Positions 7,578 through 15,981 of a stretch of 64,000 bases of DNA are shown here, one piece after another. Position 1 is the first letter of the stretch; each line of letters starts with the position of its first letter. The DNA comes from a virus. Location of the stretch: positions 1 through 64,000 of IMG/VR virus record IMGVR_UViG_3300032236_001259. The stretch is one strand, 5' to 3'. The notes below the pieces were generated by a model. That model was not told the DNA's origin and ran no database searches. It worked only from the letters and a program-made list of their open reading frames with translations. The position numbers were made by a program, and so were the translations under genes.

Positions 7578-7953
7578 GTGTTTGTTCTTTTAATTGTGAA
7601 GATTCAATTTCTTTTATTATTTTTCGTGTCTCATCAGACTTCATCATCCATGGTTGTGCTTGAAGATTTTTTAACCATTCCTCAAGTGTCGGGATAAACC
7701 CACAATCTTCCAAGATATGATGATAAGCTATCTGTCTTACTTCAACCATCTTACCATCGGAGTTAGTAATATAATCCCCGAATACCTGTTCTGCCAGAAG
7801 CATCCCAAAAGAATTGTGAAGAATGCATCGATGTTTAAAGTTAGGCAGATGCCCTTTTGTTGAATCGAACCATCTATGGATCTCGATATAGTCTTTGATT
7901 TCTCCTCCGTATTTCTTTACGGAACTTCGAGCGTGTAATAATGGTGTACCCAT
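7570..7953 (-). CDS. DUF6915-like conserved phage protein
   Basis: 127 residues with the order seen in the family I know as DUF6915: an N-terminal HARSSVKKYGG, DYIEIHRWFDSTKG, FKHRCILHNSFGMLLAEQVFG, VEVRQIAYHHILEDCGFIP and a final QPWMM. Conserved histidines, aspartates and arginines suggest metal binding or catalysis, but no activity is known to me. The gene is complete and sits in an operon with the two unknown genes downstream. Confidence 0.75.
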   Translation of the reverse strand: MGTPLLHARSSVKKYGGEIKDYIEIHRWFDSTKGHLPNFKHRCILHNSFGMLLAEQVFGDYITNSDGKMVEVRQIAYHHILEDCGFIPTLEEWLKNLQAQPWMMKSDETRKIIKEIESSQLKEQTHE

Positions 7954-7977
7954 TGTTTTGATTTTTAGAATTAAAAA

Positions 7978-8286
7978 TTATTTAAAATAGATAATGATCT
8001 TATCATTCTGTATTAGAACTTTTTTAGAGCTGAACTCCAAAGTTATATCTTTTGGAAATTCTATAGACTTAGATTTTATTTCTTTGTCTATAGTTTTTGT
8101 ATGTTTCCTAGCTACTCCCATTTCTCTTCTTACATTTAAATATTTTGCGGCAACTCCAGTGATGGGTCTCTTTAGAACTTTAGAAAGATAAGCAATGTTT
8201 TCCTCATGGCTTTTCTTATTTGTTGCAACTCTTTTTAAAATTTCTATTTCTTTTTCTGAATAGAATCTGATTGTTTTGTTTGGCAT
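7978..8286 (-). CDS. Probable helix-turn-helix (SANT/Myb-like) DNA-binding protein
   Basis: 102 residues. The first 60 show a helical domain with the spacing of a SANT/Myb-like or phage HTH module (FYSEKEIEILKRVA, ENIAYLSKVLKRP, VAAKYLNVRRE), basic in the last helix. The rest is lysine-rich and ends in beta strands. A regulator of phage genes is likely, but the target is unknown. It lies in the leftward block next to genes without known function. Confidence 0.6.
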   Translation of the reverse strand: MPNKTIRFYSEKEIEILKRVATNKKSHEENIAYLSKVLKRPITGVAAKYLNVRREMGVARKHTKTIDKEIKSKSIEFPKDITLEFSSKKVLIQNDKIIIYFK

Positions 8287-8304
8287 GTTTTTTTATTTTT
8301 AATG

Positions 8305-8862
8305 TTAACTAATTTTTGCTATCATCATCATGGGACACGTATCAAAGTAATTCACTCTGATATATTTTCCGAACGTTCCTTTGATTACAAAATGATGTAA
8401 CGGAGAATCCTTCTCAATCTCTTGTATAATTTTCTCCGACCTACATTTAAAAAATTCATTTATGGTTTCATTAGAACCCACACCTCTAACACAGAAAGTC
8501 ATAACAAATCTTTCGTTTTTAAACTTCCTTATATAATCGTAGCTTTTATGGATTGTACTAAAGAAATCGAAATCGTAAACAGAATTCTTATTTGTTTCAG
8601 CTGAAAGGATATCACCAAACTTATAATTAGTTTTAGTATCATTATCTGATTCTAGTTTTAAACTAGATAGCTGATGTAGCATAACGCTATTACTGTTTTC
8701 CCAAATTTCTATATCAATAAATTTATTGGTTTTACACCAACTTAGATACTGATTGATATCTGGCCCAGCCAGACCGACGATGCCCGTATCTTTGAAAAAA
8801 GAAAATATAAATTCTCTGGCCATCTTCTTTTTTAAAGCACCTTCGTAAGTTTGTTTTTTCAT
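8305..8862 (-). CDS. Unknown phage protein (185 residues)
   Basis: A soluble protein with basic start MKKQTYEGALKKKMAREF, a middle part with KTNYKFGDILSAET, and a C-terminal half with FVMTFCVRGVGSNETINEF and HHFVIKGTFGKYIRVNYFDTCPMMM. No membrane segment and no motif I can assign. The upstream gap contains only A/T-rich sequence. Confidence 0.65.
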   Translation of the reverse strand: MKKQTYEGALKKKMAREFIFSFFKDTGIVGLAGPDINQYLSWCKTNKFIDIEIWENSNSVMLHQLSSLKLESDNDTKTNYKFGDILSAETNKNSVYDFDFFSTIHKSYDYIRKFKNERFVMTFCVRGVGSNETINEFFKCRSEKIIQEIEKDSPLHHFVIKGTFGKYIRVNYFDTCPMMMIAKIS

Positions 8863-8877
8863 TTATTATATTTTAGG

Positions 8878-9219
8878 TTAAGAAGCTAAAGGATTTTCGT
8901 AATGTATAATCATGAACGGGCTGAGATCTATAATTTCAAACCATGAATTTAATTTTATCTCACAATTATCAATGGATCTATTCCGATTACTATAATGTTT
9001 ATTCGATATTTCAGATATAATTCGATGAATAACATATTTTATACTATGGCTATTCATAGCTCTATAAAAGAATCTACCATCTTTAGTTTTAATTGCTAAT
9101 TTAAAATCGTGGAAATATAAAATAGTGTTTCTTTTTTTATCTACCTTAACTTTTATTTCATAATTTCCAAATGATTTTGATTCTTTAAAAGCTTTTAAAC
9201 CTTTTGTTATTTCATTCAT
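8878..9219 (-). CDS. Small basic phage protein of unknown function
   Basis: 113 residues if translation starts at the ATG at 9219 (MNEITKGLKAF). An upstream ATG at 9288 would add 23 residues but would overlap the preceding gene by 55 bases and add a basic tail of low complexity, so the internal start is preferred. The protein is mixed alpha/beta with many lysines and one cysteine. Function unknown. Confidence 0.6.
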   Translation of the reverse strand: MNEITKGLKAFKESKSFGNYEIKVKVDKKRNTILYFHDFKLAIKTKDGRFFYRAMNSHSIKYVIHRIISEISNKHYSNRNRSIDNCEIKLNSWFEIIDLSPFMIIHYENPLAS

Positions 9220-9233
9220 GATATAATAATTTT

Positions 9234-9512
9234 TTAATTTATTTTTAATTTTTTGTATATAGATTTCATCCCGTAAATCATTAAACATTTTTGTCTACAA
9301 CATCCATCATATATAACATATCTCCATGTACTATCAGAAGTTTTTACATGCCTACGTTTAACACTATCCCATCTTGTGTTATGAATATAGATTCTTAAAC
9401 TTCTATTACAACATATACATTTCGCTCTTTCTTTAACCGGTGGTACTGGTAAAGGATTATTTATATTACTCACTGTTAACAGTTTAATTAACATTTCATC
9501 ATTTTTTTTCAT
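9234..9512 (-). CDS. Cysteine-rich, probably zinc-binding small protein
   Basis: 92 residues. Cysteine pairs CICC and CCRQKC about 35 residues apart, with basic surroundings (KRRHVK), suggest a treble-clef or zinc-ribbon fold that could bind DNA or RNA. TAAAATTCG, close to the -7 box, lies about 30 bases upstream of the ATG on the coding strand, so this may be the first gene of a unit. No family recognised. Confidence 0.65.
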   Translation of the reverse strand: MKKNDEMLIKLLTVSNINNPLPVPPVKERAKCICCNRSLRIYIHNTRWDSVKRRHVKTSDSTWRYVIYDGCCRQKCLMIYGMKSIYKKLKIN

Positions 9513-9564
9513 AACTATTTATTTTATTGTAAACACGAATTTTATGGCAAGAACATTATAAATT

Positions 9565-9831
9565 TTATTTGATGTTTTTTATATTTTTTCTTAGGTTATA
9601 TTTTCTGATCAAAGTATACATTGTTTTTTCTGATATACCTGTGACGATACTAGTTTGAGTCCTAGTCCATTTTTTTTCATTAAAACATTTTTCTAATGTT
9701 CTAACTATCATTCTCTCAATATTCAAATCCTCATTTTCTATTGGTACTATATTAGGGAATTTAATATTTAATTTCTCAATACCAATCTGTCTGAGTTTTT
9801 TTGGTTTATTTACTTTTAAAATACTATACAT
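9565..9831 (-). CDS. Fis-type helix-turn-helix DNA-binding protein
   Basis: 88 residues. The C-terminal part matches the Fis/NtrC HTH pattern: RTLEKCFNEKKWTRTQTSIVTGISEKTMYTLIRKYNL, written here as its landmarks RTLEKCF, TQTSIVTGIS and TMYTLIRKYNL. The N-terminus is basic. It is probably a transcription regulator of early genes. It overlaps the 9824-10018 gene by eight bases. Confidence 0.7.
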   Translation of the reverse strand: MYSILKVNKPKKLRQIGIEKLNIKFPNIVPIENEDLNIERMIVRTLEKCFNEKKWTRTQTSIVTGISEKTMYTLIRKYNLRKNIKNIK

Positions 9832-10018
9832 ATTTTTTTGTATTTAATTTTTTAAAGTCATAGTTTTCCATCAAATCTAACTCTCTTGAATTTATATTTC
9901 TATCTTGAGTGTTATGAATAGATATTGCCCTACTACTTACTTTAAATTCATTTAACCATTGTTCTTCATTGATAGGATTATCAGGATAAACTGATTTTTG
10001 AATTTTAAGATTTTCCAT
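9824..10018 (-). CDS. Small protein of unknown function
   Basis: 64 residues, polar, with no recognisable motif (MENLKIQKSVYPDNP, RNINSRELDLMENY). Its stop overlaps the start of the Fis-type regulator, so the two are probably co-translated and it may be a partner of that protein. That is inference from position only. Confidence 0.55.
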   Translation of the reverse strand: MENLKIQKSVYPDNPINEEQWLNEFKVSSRAISIHNTQDRNINSRELDLMENYDFKKLNTKKYV

Positions 10019-10025
10019 GATTCAA

Positions 10026-10607
10026 TTATTTTTGTATGTTCCAAATTTCAATTGGTAGATATTTTCGGCAAATGTCTGCTGTTAATTTTTGGTTTTCTTT
10101 ATAAGTACTACAATAAGCAACAGCAGCATCATAAACAATAGCACTAGCAGCAGCAGCGTCAGCAGAAGCAGCCCAAGCAGCAGCACCAGCAGCACCAGCA
10201 GCATAAGCAGCAGAATAAGCAGCAGCAGCAGCAGTAACAGCACGAGCGGCACCATTAGAAGCATAATAAGCAGCACGAGCGGCACCATCAGCAGCATCCC
10301 AAGAAGCACGACCAGCAGCACCACAAGCAGCGTCCAATTCTTCTCTACTAATCTTACCTTCTCCAAAAGCAATGGCTGCATCGACAGCTTTTAAGCTTCT
10401 TTCGTCTTTCATTAAGTGCCGAACCGTGTTAGCGCAGTGACCTTTTGCTAAAGTTAGAAGCTGTATATCTTCGGGATTAGTTCTTTGGAATAGCCACAAC
10501 GGCCAGTCACCTCTATTACAAGTAGAGTAAGCCTCCTCCCATGACTTGCCAGTTGCCCAGTATTTTGCATCTTCGCAAGCATTTAGTTTCTCTAATAGTT
10601 CTTTCAT
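10026..10607 (-). CDS. Alanine-rich Imm-5-like paralog, copy 5
   Basis: 193 residues, with the longest variable region of the standard copies (about 95 residues of Ala with Ser, Gly, Tyr and Asp). The head is the most divergent: CEDAKYWATGKSWEEAYSTCNRGDWPLWLF, landmarks CEDAKYWATGK and TCNRGDWPLW. The tail ends EIWNIQK rather than NVK. First of three consecutive copies running leftwards (10026-11547). Confidence 0.85.
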   Translation of the reverse strand: MKELLEKLNACEDAKYWATGKSWEEAYSTCNRGDWPLWLFQRTNPEDIQLLTLAKGHCANTVRHLMKDERSLKAVDAAIAFGEGKISREELDAACGAAGRASWDAADGAARAAYYASNGAARAVTAAAAAYSAAYAAGAAGAAAWAASADAAAASAIVYDAAVAYCSTYKENQKLTADICRKYLPIEIWNIQK

Positions 10608-10617
10608 TTTATTAAAT

Positions 10618-11121
10618 TTAAAGATTTATATTCCAGATTTTAATTGGCAAATACTTTCTACAGATGTCTGCTGTTAGCTTTTGGTTTCCTTCTTCAGCAG
10701 CACTAGCATAATAAGCGGCAGCAGCAGCATCATAACCATCAGCAGCATAATAAGCAGCAGAAGCAGCATCACGAGCAGCAGCCCCAGCAGCAGACCAAGC
10801 ATAAGCAGCATAATCGGCAGCACGAGCAGCAGCAGCAGCAGCAATCTTTAATTCTTTTCTACTAATCCTACCTTCACCAAATGCTATTGCGGCATCAACG
10901 GCTTTTAAACTTCTTTCATCTGTCATTAGATGTCTAACTGTGTTAGCGCAGTGACCTTTAGCTAGTGTTAGAAGCTGTATATCTTTTGGATTAGTTCTTA
11001 CAAATAACCACAGCGACCAGTCGCCTCTGTGACAAGTTGCGTATGCTTCTTCCCAGGATTTATCTCCTACCCAGTCTGTTGCTTCTTCGCAAGCAGCTAG
11101 TTTAATTAGTAGTTCTTTCAT
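10618..11121 (-). CDS. Alanine-rich Imm-5-like paralog, copy 6
   Basis: 167 residues. The variable part is rich in AA(D/A)YAA units and the tail reads KIWNINL. In the head, the usual ELDA segment that precedes the variable part is ELKIAA, so the boundary of the alanine-rich part is shifted. It is separated by ten bases from copy 5 and six from copy 7. Confidence 0.85.
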   Translation of the reverse strand: MKELLIKLAACEEATDWVGDKSWEEAYATCHRGDWSLWLFVRTNPKDIQLLTLAKGHCANTVRHLMTDERSLKAVDAAIAFGEGRISRKELKIAAAAAARAADYAAYAWSAAGAAARDAASAAYYAADGYDAAAAAYYASAAEEGNQKLTADICRKYLPIKIWNINL

Positions 11122-11127
11122 AACTTT

Positions 11128-11547
11128 TTATTTTACATTCCAAATTTCGATTGGTAGATATTTTCTACAGATGTCAGCAATTAGTTTTTGGTTTGCTTCC
11201 CAAGCAGCAGCAGCAGCCCAAGCAGCAACAGCAGCATCAGCAGCTGCATAAGCAGCACGAACAGCAGCATCATCCAATTCTTCTCTACTAATCCTACCTT
11301 CCCCAAACGCGATAGCAGCATCAACAGCTTTAATGCTTCTCTCGTCCGTCATTAAATGTCTTACCGTGTTAGCACAGTGACCTTTTGCTAAGGTTAGAAG
11401 CTGTATATCTTCGGGATTGGTTCTTTTAAATAGCCATAACAACCAATCGCCTCGATGACAAGTAGAGTAAATTTCTTCCCATGACTTGTCAGCTGCCCAG
11501 TCTGTTGCTTCTTCGCAAGCATTTAGTTTAATTAGTAGTTCTTTCAT
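11128..11547 (-). CDS. Alanine-rich Imm-5-like paralog, copy 7 (shortest)
   Basis: 139 residues from the ATG at 11547, which matches the MKELLIKL start of the other copies. A longer open frame from further upstream would overlap the 11558-11806 gene and lacks family similarity. The alanine-rich middle is only about 25 residues, and the tail has KLIADICRKY where others have KLTADICRKY. Confidence 0.85.
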   Translation of the reverse strand: MKELLIKLNACEEATDWAADKSWEEIYSTCHRGDWLLWLFKRTNPEDIQLLTLAKGHCANTVRHLMTDERSIKAVDAAIAFGEGRISREELDDAAVRAAYAAADAAVAAWAAAAAWEANQKLIADICRKYLPIEIWNVK

Positions 11548-11557
11548 GATTATCAAT

Positions 11558-11806
11558 TTAGTTGGAATTAGGAGAGAATAATTTTTCTCTTTCTTTAAAC
11601 AGCTCATAATTTTTTTCCATATCTTTCGCTTTATTAATATCACCATCTGTAATTTTATTTATAATGTACATGTGAGCATACATTAAAATTTCATTTTCTT
11701 TTTCCTCGTCGGGTATAAGAATGTGATCATCGATAGCTTCTTTTAATCTAGTTAAAATATCTTCTCTTGACATTGATGCGGACATCAGTAAAAATAATTG
11801 ATCCAT
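11558..11806 (-). CDS. Small helical protein of unknown function
   Basis: 82 residues beginning MDQLFLLMSASMSREDIL. Mostly helical and acidic in the middle (IPDEEKENEILMY), with a C-terminal charged helix (AKDMEKNYELFKEREKLF). It is the first gene downstream of the MoxR/VWA terminator and upstream of three paralog copies. No family recognised. Confidence 0.65.
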   Translation of the reverse strand: MDQLFLLMSASMSREDILTRLKEAIDDHILIPDEEKENEILMYAHMYIINKITDGDINKAKDMEKNYELFKEREKLFSPNSN

Positions 11807-11827
11807 CTTTTTTGTTTTTAATTGTTA

Positions 11828-11855
11828 TAAAAAAGCCCCGCCAATAGGCAGGGCT
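11828..11855 (-). terminator. Intrinsic terminator after the VWA gene
   Basis: On the leftward strand AGCCCTGCC, a 4-base loop and GGCGGGGCT form a 9-bp stem with one G-T pair, followed by TTTTTTAT. It lies 18 bases past the stop at 11874 and should end the ATPase-VWA transcript. Confidence 0.85.
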
Positions 11856-11873
11856 AAAATTGATATCGAAAAG

Positions 11874-13208
11874 TTAATCTTGAAACTCGGATTTGACTAC
11901 TCGATTAAGTAAATCAGATACACTCTTTGGCAATTGATTCATATCGTTAATTACTATATGGTAATTATATATATTTGCCATTGCATTATAAGCTAAGCCA
12001 ATTCCAACTGTTACAAAACTATCTCTTTTACATTTTTCAATTATTCTTTTTAGATCTTTAATGGCTGAATCACCACCATAATTCTCACCAGATGGTTCTC
12101 CATCACTGATAACTATAAAAAGAATATTATCATCAGTAAAAGATCTTATCTTTTCGTGAATAGATTCTATTACAGGTCCGTCATAGTTTTGCTGCCATTC
12201 ACCCTGATCTTGATTATCAATTGTATATTCAAATACTTGATTGTATTTGTCATGATAAATTCTTATTTCAGGATCGTAATCTCCACTATGACCATAAATA
12301 TAAATCTTATCCTGAGGAAGTATTTCACTGAATGCTTTGTACAATATCTTCATCAGCTCATATTGATGTGTATCATAACTGCCCTGCATAGAACCGCTTT
12401 CATCTGCTAGTATGCAAACACTAAAAGGTCTAGTAGTTTGCCTTTTTTCTACTCGAAAATATACATGAGAGTTACCAGCGGGTACTTCTGCTATCTTATT
12501 CACATTCAATTTACCAGACTTGAGATTTTCTATCTTATCTTTTTCAGGATCAAAATTAATATCTAACATTTTAACTAAGTGACTAGCTCTAGTTGTTTCA
12601 TGTTGGCTATACACAGTTGGATTAGAATTTTTATTTTTAACCTTAAATGTAGTATTAGCTTTTAACTCACCCGAAACAGACTCAGATCTACCGTAAACGT
12701 AAAATCTTTTCTTAGTCTTAGATAATTCATCTTCAGCCTTCTCTTTATTTCTATCATCTTTATGAGATGTGTTATCAGATCCGATGTCGCCTTTATCAGA
12801 TTTATCATCAGGTATATTTATCCAAAAATCAGTATTACAAATAACATCTTCATAATTCTTAAAAAGATTTTTTAGTTCATTTTCAATATCAATGATTTTA
12901 TTTAATGCATTTTCAACTGATGAACTATTGATATTTAATGTTTTTGTCTTTTTACCTAAAAATGATTTACCTTCTCCTATACTATGATCACAAAGAAAAA
13001 TATTAATTATTTCTTTTGATTTGTTAATCGATAAGAGAAATATCTTAATCAGCTTTTCATTATTGTAATAACTAAGAGGACTAATATATCCTTTTCTGTT
13101 TTTCCAATTAACATTATATGATGTTCTTATTTCTGGATGGTCATATAATACTTTTTCATAACCTCCAAAATAACTATTCTCCCAATTTGATACACTGAAA
13201 TATTTCAT
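11874..13208 (-). CDS. VWA-domain protein (CobT-like partner of a MoxR ATPase)
   Basis: 444 residues. Residues from about 260 to the end form a von Willebrand A domain with the MIDAS metal site DESGS at 269-273 and ISDGEPSG with Asp about 369. The N-terminal 150 residues are of unknown fold and are joined by a charged linker (DDKSDKGDIGSDN, then NKEKAEDELSK), the layout of CobT-type VWA proteins. It starts six bases after the stop of the MoxR-type ATPase. In known MoxR-VWA pairs the ATPase remodels or activates a target through the VWA protein. Which target this phage pair has cannot be read from the sequence. Both genes look intact. Confidence 0.85.
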   Translation of the reverse strand: MKYFSVSNWENSYFGGYEKVLYDHPEIRTSYNVNWKNRKGYISPLSYYNNEKLIKIFLLSINKSKEIINIFLCDHSIGEGKSFLGKKTKTLNINSSSVENALNKIIDIENELKNLFKNYEDVICNTDFWINIPDDKSDKGDIGSDNTSHKDDRNKEKAEDELSKTKKRFYVYGRSESVSGELKANTTFKVKNKNSNPTVYSQHETTRASHLVKMLDINFDPEKDKIENLKSGKLNVNKIAEVPAGNSHVYFRVEKRQTTRPFSVCILADESGSMQGSYDTHQYELMKILYKAFSEILPQDKIYIYGHSGDYDPEIRIYHDKYNQVFEYTIDNQDQGEWQQNYDGPVIESIHEKIRSFTDDNILFIVISDGEPSGENYGGDSAIKDLKRIIEKCKRDSFVTVGIGLAYNAMANIYNYHIVINDMNQLPKSVSDLLNRVVKSEFQD

Positions 13209-13214
13209 TGAAAA

Positions 13215-14174
13215 TTATTTAGCGGTTTCTAGAATATTTTCTAAAGATTTCATACCATCAGTTCCTCCGATACCTTTGCATATAGTATAGAAACTATCAT
13301 ACAAAGTAAAACCATCGTCAACCAATTCTGAGATCATTTTTAGATGTCTTATAGATAGATTAAAACTGATATTGAAACTATTGTGAGCTTCATTTATCTT
13401 GTTATACACATCTATCATTTTATCTAATACTACAGATAGTATATCAGGAGTATGAATTTTAATTGCTTCTTTAACCTGACTGCTTTCTAACGGATCAATC
13501 TCTATAATCATAAATCTATCCATCAAAGCGCGGTCTAACTTGTGAGTACCAGTATACTGACCTCCAAGATTAGCAGTAGCAATGAATACACATTTCTCGT
13601 GGATCTTAATCGGAGTAACATCATCAAAGCAATATTCCATAGGTAACTCTCTTCTAAAATCTAAGCAGGGGAATAATAAGTTATTCGCAGTGGCTGAGGC
13701 TCTAGACAATTCATCTAAAAGAATAATACCTGGTTGGGAAATAACTTCACTAAATCTGCTCTTTACAAATCTAGAAGTAGTTTTACCATCTTCCATTTTA
13801 ATAACGTGTGTTCCGATCAAACTCATAATAGGATCACTCATAGTTCCCATATCAAAGATTGTTAAAGGAAGATTAAGTTCATCGGCTACATTAGCTATCA
13901 ACTCAGTCTTACCAACTCCAGTTGGTCCGAGTAATAAAGTGTTAACATTTCTCTTAATGTTACGCTCTAGTATGGCATAATTACCGGTACTAACTTTAAA
14001 ATAACCATTCAAAGTTTTGAAATCTTCTTTCGTGGATAATGAAGGCCTAGATTTCTTTCTTGGAGATACTGATTTTCTTTTTTCAGCCAAGACTCCGAAT
14101 GTTTCGGAAACTTTAACGACATCTTCTTCTGATACTAAAGTGTTTAATACTTCTTTTTTTGTTGTTGCTAACAT
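13215..14174 (-). CDS. MoxR/CobS-type AAA+ ATPase
   Basis: 319 residues. Walker A GPTGVGKT at 83-90, Walker B ILLDE at about 151-155, sensor-1 FIATAN at about 197-202 and the arginine-finger region RALMDRF at about 215-221 are all present, so the enzyme should be an active ATPase. The family is AAA_5 (MoxR, CobS, dynein-related). A charged N-terminal arm of 50 residues (SPRKKSRPS) precedes the ATPase core. It forms a two-gene operon with the VWA protein. CobS/CobT insert cobalt, and MoxR pairs act as chaperones or metal-insertion helpers. Nothing here indicates cobalamin metabolism, so a chaperone-like role is more likely. Confidence 0.9.
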   Translation of the reverse strand: MLATTKKEVLNTLVSEEDVVKVSETFGVLAEKRKSVSPRKKSRPSLSTKEDFKTLNGYFKVSTGNYAILERNIKRNVNTLLLGPTGVGKTELIANVADELNLPLTIFDMGTMSDPIMSLIGTHVIKMEDGKTTSRFVKSRFSEVISQPGIILLDELSRASATANNLLFPCLDFRRELPMEYCFDDVTPIKIHEKCVFIATANLGGQYTGTHKLDRALMDRFMIIEIDPLESSQVKEAIKIHTPDILSVVLDKMIDVYNKINEAHNSFNISFNLSIRHLKMISELVDDGFTLYDSFYTICKGIGGTDGMKSLENILETAK

Positions 14175-14216
14175 GTTTTTTAGTTTTAAATATTAATAAA
14201 AAATGATTGAAAAATT

Positions 14217-14242
14217 AAAAAGCCCTATCATTTGACAGGGCT
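14217..14242 (-). terminator. Intrinsic terminator after the 14253-14474 gene
   Basis: On the leftward strand AAGCCCTGTCA and TGATAGGGCTT pair around a short loop, followed by TTTTAATTTTT. It separates the small 14253-14474 gene from the ATPase operon. Confidence 0.75.
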
Positions 14243-14252
14243 TAAGATGTGA

Positions 14253-14474
14253 TTAGATAAGTTCTTGAAGTCGCAAGATTTCATTTCGTATTTGAGATTT
14301 AGAACTTCGTGTTGCTGGACTATTAAATTTTAAACTCTTACCTTCAGCGTTGGTAACAGTGATATTAAATCCCGAAGGATCTTCGTTAATTTCTTTGATT
14401 AACGTTTGAACATTCTCGATTGGAGAATTGAATGAGTGGGTAGCATCGCTACGTTTAACCGTAAGAATTGACAT
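14253..14474 (-). CDS. Small protein of unknown function
   Basis: 73 residues, MSILTVKRSDATHSF to LRLQELI. A small alpha/beta protein with a polar loop (PATRSSKSQ). It has its own terminator. Its upstream region is shared with the divergent 14550-15662 gene, so the 75-base gap 14475-14549 holds promoters for both directions. Confidence 0.65.
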   Translation of the reverse strand: MSILTVKRSDATHSFNSPIENVQTLIKEINEDPSGFNITVTNAEGKSLKFNSPATRSSKSQIRNEILRLQELI

Positions 14475-14525
14475 ATATTATTGGTTTAAAAATGACTAAA
14501 TTGGTATTTTTATTTATAAATTATA

Positions 14526-14540
14526 GATATTTATATATAA
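14526..14540 (+). promoter_or_regulatory. Late-promoter-like motif upstream of 14550
   Basis: GATATTTATATATAA lies 9 bases before the ATG. The same motif precedes many genes of the right-hand late block and here marks an isolated rightward gene inside the early block. Confidence 0.5.
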
Positions 14541-14549
14541 ATTATTGAT

Positions 14550-15662
14550 ATGGTATCTTACAAACAGCAATTATTTATCTCCCTTATAGATGATATAACT
14601 CTCAATGAATCTTACTCATACAATGGTAAGATTAGTTTATTAGAATTATTATTAGAAGTAGCTATGGATGATTCCATGGCAAAAAAACTAATAGATACTA
14701 AGAAAAGAAATAGCATATATTATCAAGGTGATGATAAAATTAAGAAAGGTTGGCATGCCATAGAACCAATAAGATTAGCGACTAAAGAAGATGGTGCCAA
14801 ATATTTATATGGATACGACGTGCCTAAAGATGGTAGTAAACCTGAGTTACAATATTTCAAGTTAGATAAAATTGTTAACTGGAATATTCTTGGTAATAAG
14901 AATGCCGATTTAGCTAAAGAATATAACGAAAAAATACAAAAGTTTTTTGATAACCCTAAGATTCCTGTAGAAAGAAAAGAGAAATATAAAGAAAAATTAC
15001 AGAAGCTAGGTATTAAAGTTAAGAACTTCTTTAAGAAAGCAGCGGTTGGAACTGCTATGGTAGGCTCTTTGATGATGCCTTTTAAAAGTGATATTAAAAC
15101 TTTTTTGCGTAAACAATATCCAAATGTAGCTGAATTATATTCTACTAGAAATTTATCGACAAGTGATTTTAAAGATTCCCAGATTAAAGCTATAGGAACG
15201 GTGATACATAATGCTATTCAAAGAAATCATAAAAAAAATAAAGGATCGACCGAATATGTAGATTACCCTGAAGAAGTATCTAAATTTGTTACGCACAAAG
15301 AATATGACAAATTAGATTACGTGATGAAACAAGTAGGTTCAAATCCTTATTTAATGGTTGGTACAACTTTAGGGCGGTTCAAATATACTTTACAGAAAGA
15401 TGGTTCATATTTAGTTACAGATATATATGACTTCTCTAAATCTCCTAAAATAAAAACAACCAAAGATGATGTGAAAGATCTAATATATCCCCTAGCATTG
15501 CGGAAGATAATGAAAGATAATAATGTAGGTTATTATAAAGCTATAAGACACATGGCATATCTAGAACATCCGGATTCAGCCCCTGATTCTTCTAAATCTC
15601 ATATAGCTATAATCGTTCCCGGTTCATATGTAACTGGTACCGAAGGCGGTGGAGTTTCATAG
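14550..15662 (+). CDS. Probable packaged (internal) protein with WYL-like N-terminal part
   Basis: 370 residues and the only rightward gene in the first 23 kb. The N-terminus, with FISLIDDITLNES and ISLLELLLEV, matches the hydrophobic helix plus (L/I)xE pattern shared by the 57-63 kb proteins. Residues about 50-115 (NSIYYQG, KKGWHAIEPIRL, YFKLDKIVNW) resemble a WYL-like beta domain seen in other phage proteins. A hydrophobic stretch near residue 165 (AAVGTAMVGSLMM) is followed by an unassigned C-terminal domain. The preceding late-type motif suggests late expression. Its 3' end overlaps the convergent 15607-15975 gene by 56 bases, as if this gene had been inserted into the early block. Confidence 0.65.
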   Translation: MVSYKQQLFISLIDDITLNESYSYNGKISLLELLLEVAMDDSMAKKLIDTKKRNSIYYQGDDKIKKGWHAIEPIRLATKEDGAKYLYGYDVPKDGSKPELQYFKLDKIVNWNILGNKNADLAKEYNEKIQKFFDNPKIPVERKEKYKEKLQKLGIKVKNFFKKAAVGTAMVGSLMMPFKSDIKTFLRKQYPNVAELYSTRNLSTSDFKDSQIKAIGTVIHNAIQRNHKKNKGSTEYVDYPEEVSKFVTHKEYDKLDYVMKQVGSNPYLMVGTTLGRFKYTLQKDGSYLVTDIYDFSKSPKIKTTKDDVKDLIYPLALRKIMKDNNVGYYKAIRHMAYLEHPDSAPDSSKSHIAIIVPGSYVTGTEGGGVS

Positions 15663-15975
15663 TTTGACCGATAAACAGAACAAAGAATAGTAATATTAGA
15701 TACGGTTGTAATATAACGAATAGATATATATTAATCTCTTCGTATGACATCCCGCATTTCTTTGCGTAGTATAGCATACAATCGCAACACCATAAAAAGA
15801 ATTCATTATTTTTATTACTAACACTTGGTAGTTTATTGAATAATTCCTCTGAATTTTTATAGTTATGCTTTAAGTAATAATGAATGTTTTCCGATTGACT
15901 TGTATTTTTATGAACAATTGCACATAAGTATAATACAAATACTAAAGAAATTATAATAAATAATATTCTTTTCAT
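15607..15975 (-). CDS. Membrane protein with a possibly altered C-terminus
   Basis: 122 residues. Transmembrane segments at about 4-20 and 85-103 flank a cysteine-bearing region (WCCDCMLYYAKKCGM). The last 18 codons run antisense to the end of the 14550-15662 gene and give a basic tail (LHRLRYQLHMNRERL) unlike the rest, so the original stop may have been lost when the rightward gene arrived. Function unknown. Confidence 0.6.
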   Translation of the reverse strand: MKRILFIIISLVFVLYLCAIVHKNTSQSENIHYYLKHNYKNSEELFNKLPSVSNKNNEFFLWCCDCMLYYAKKCGMSYEEINIYLFVILQPYLILLFFVLFIGQTMKLHRLRYQLHMNRERL

Positions 15976-15981
15976 AATTTT

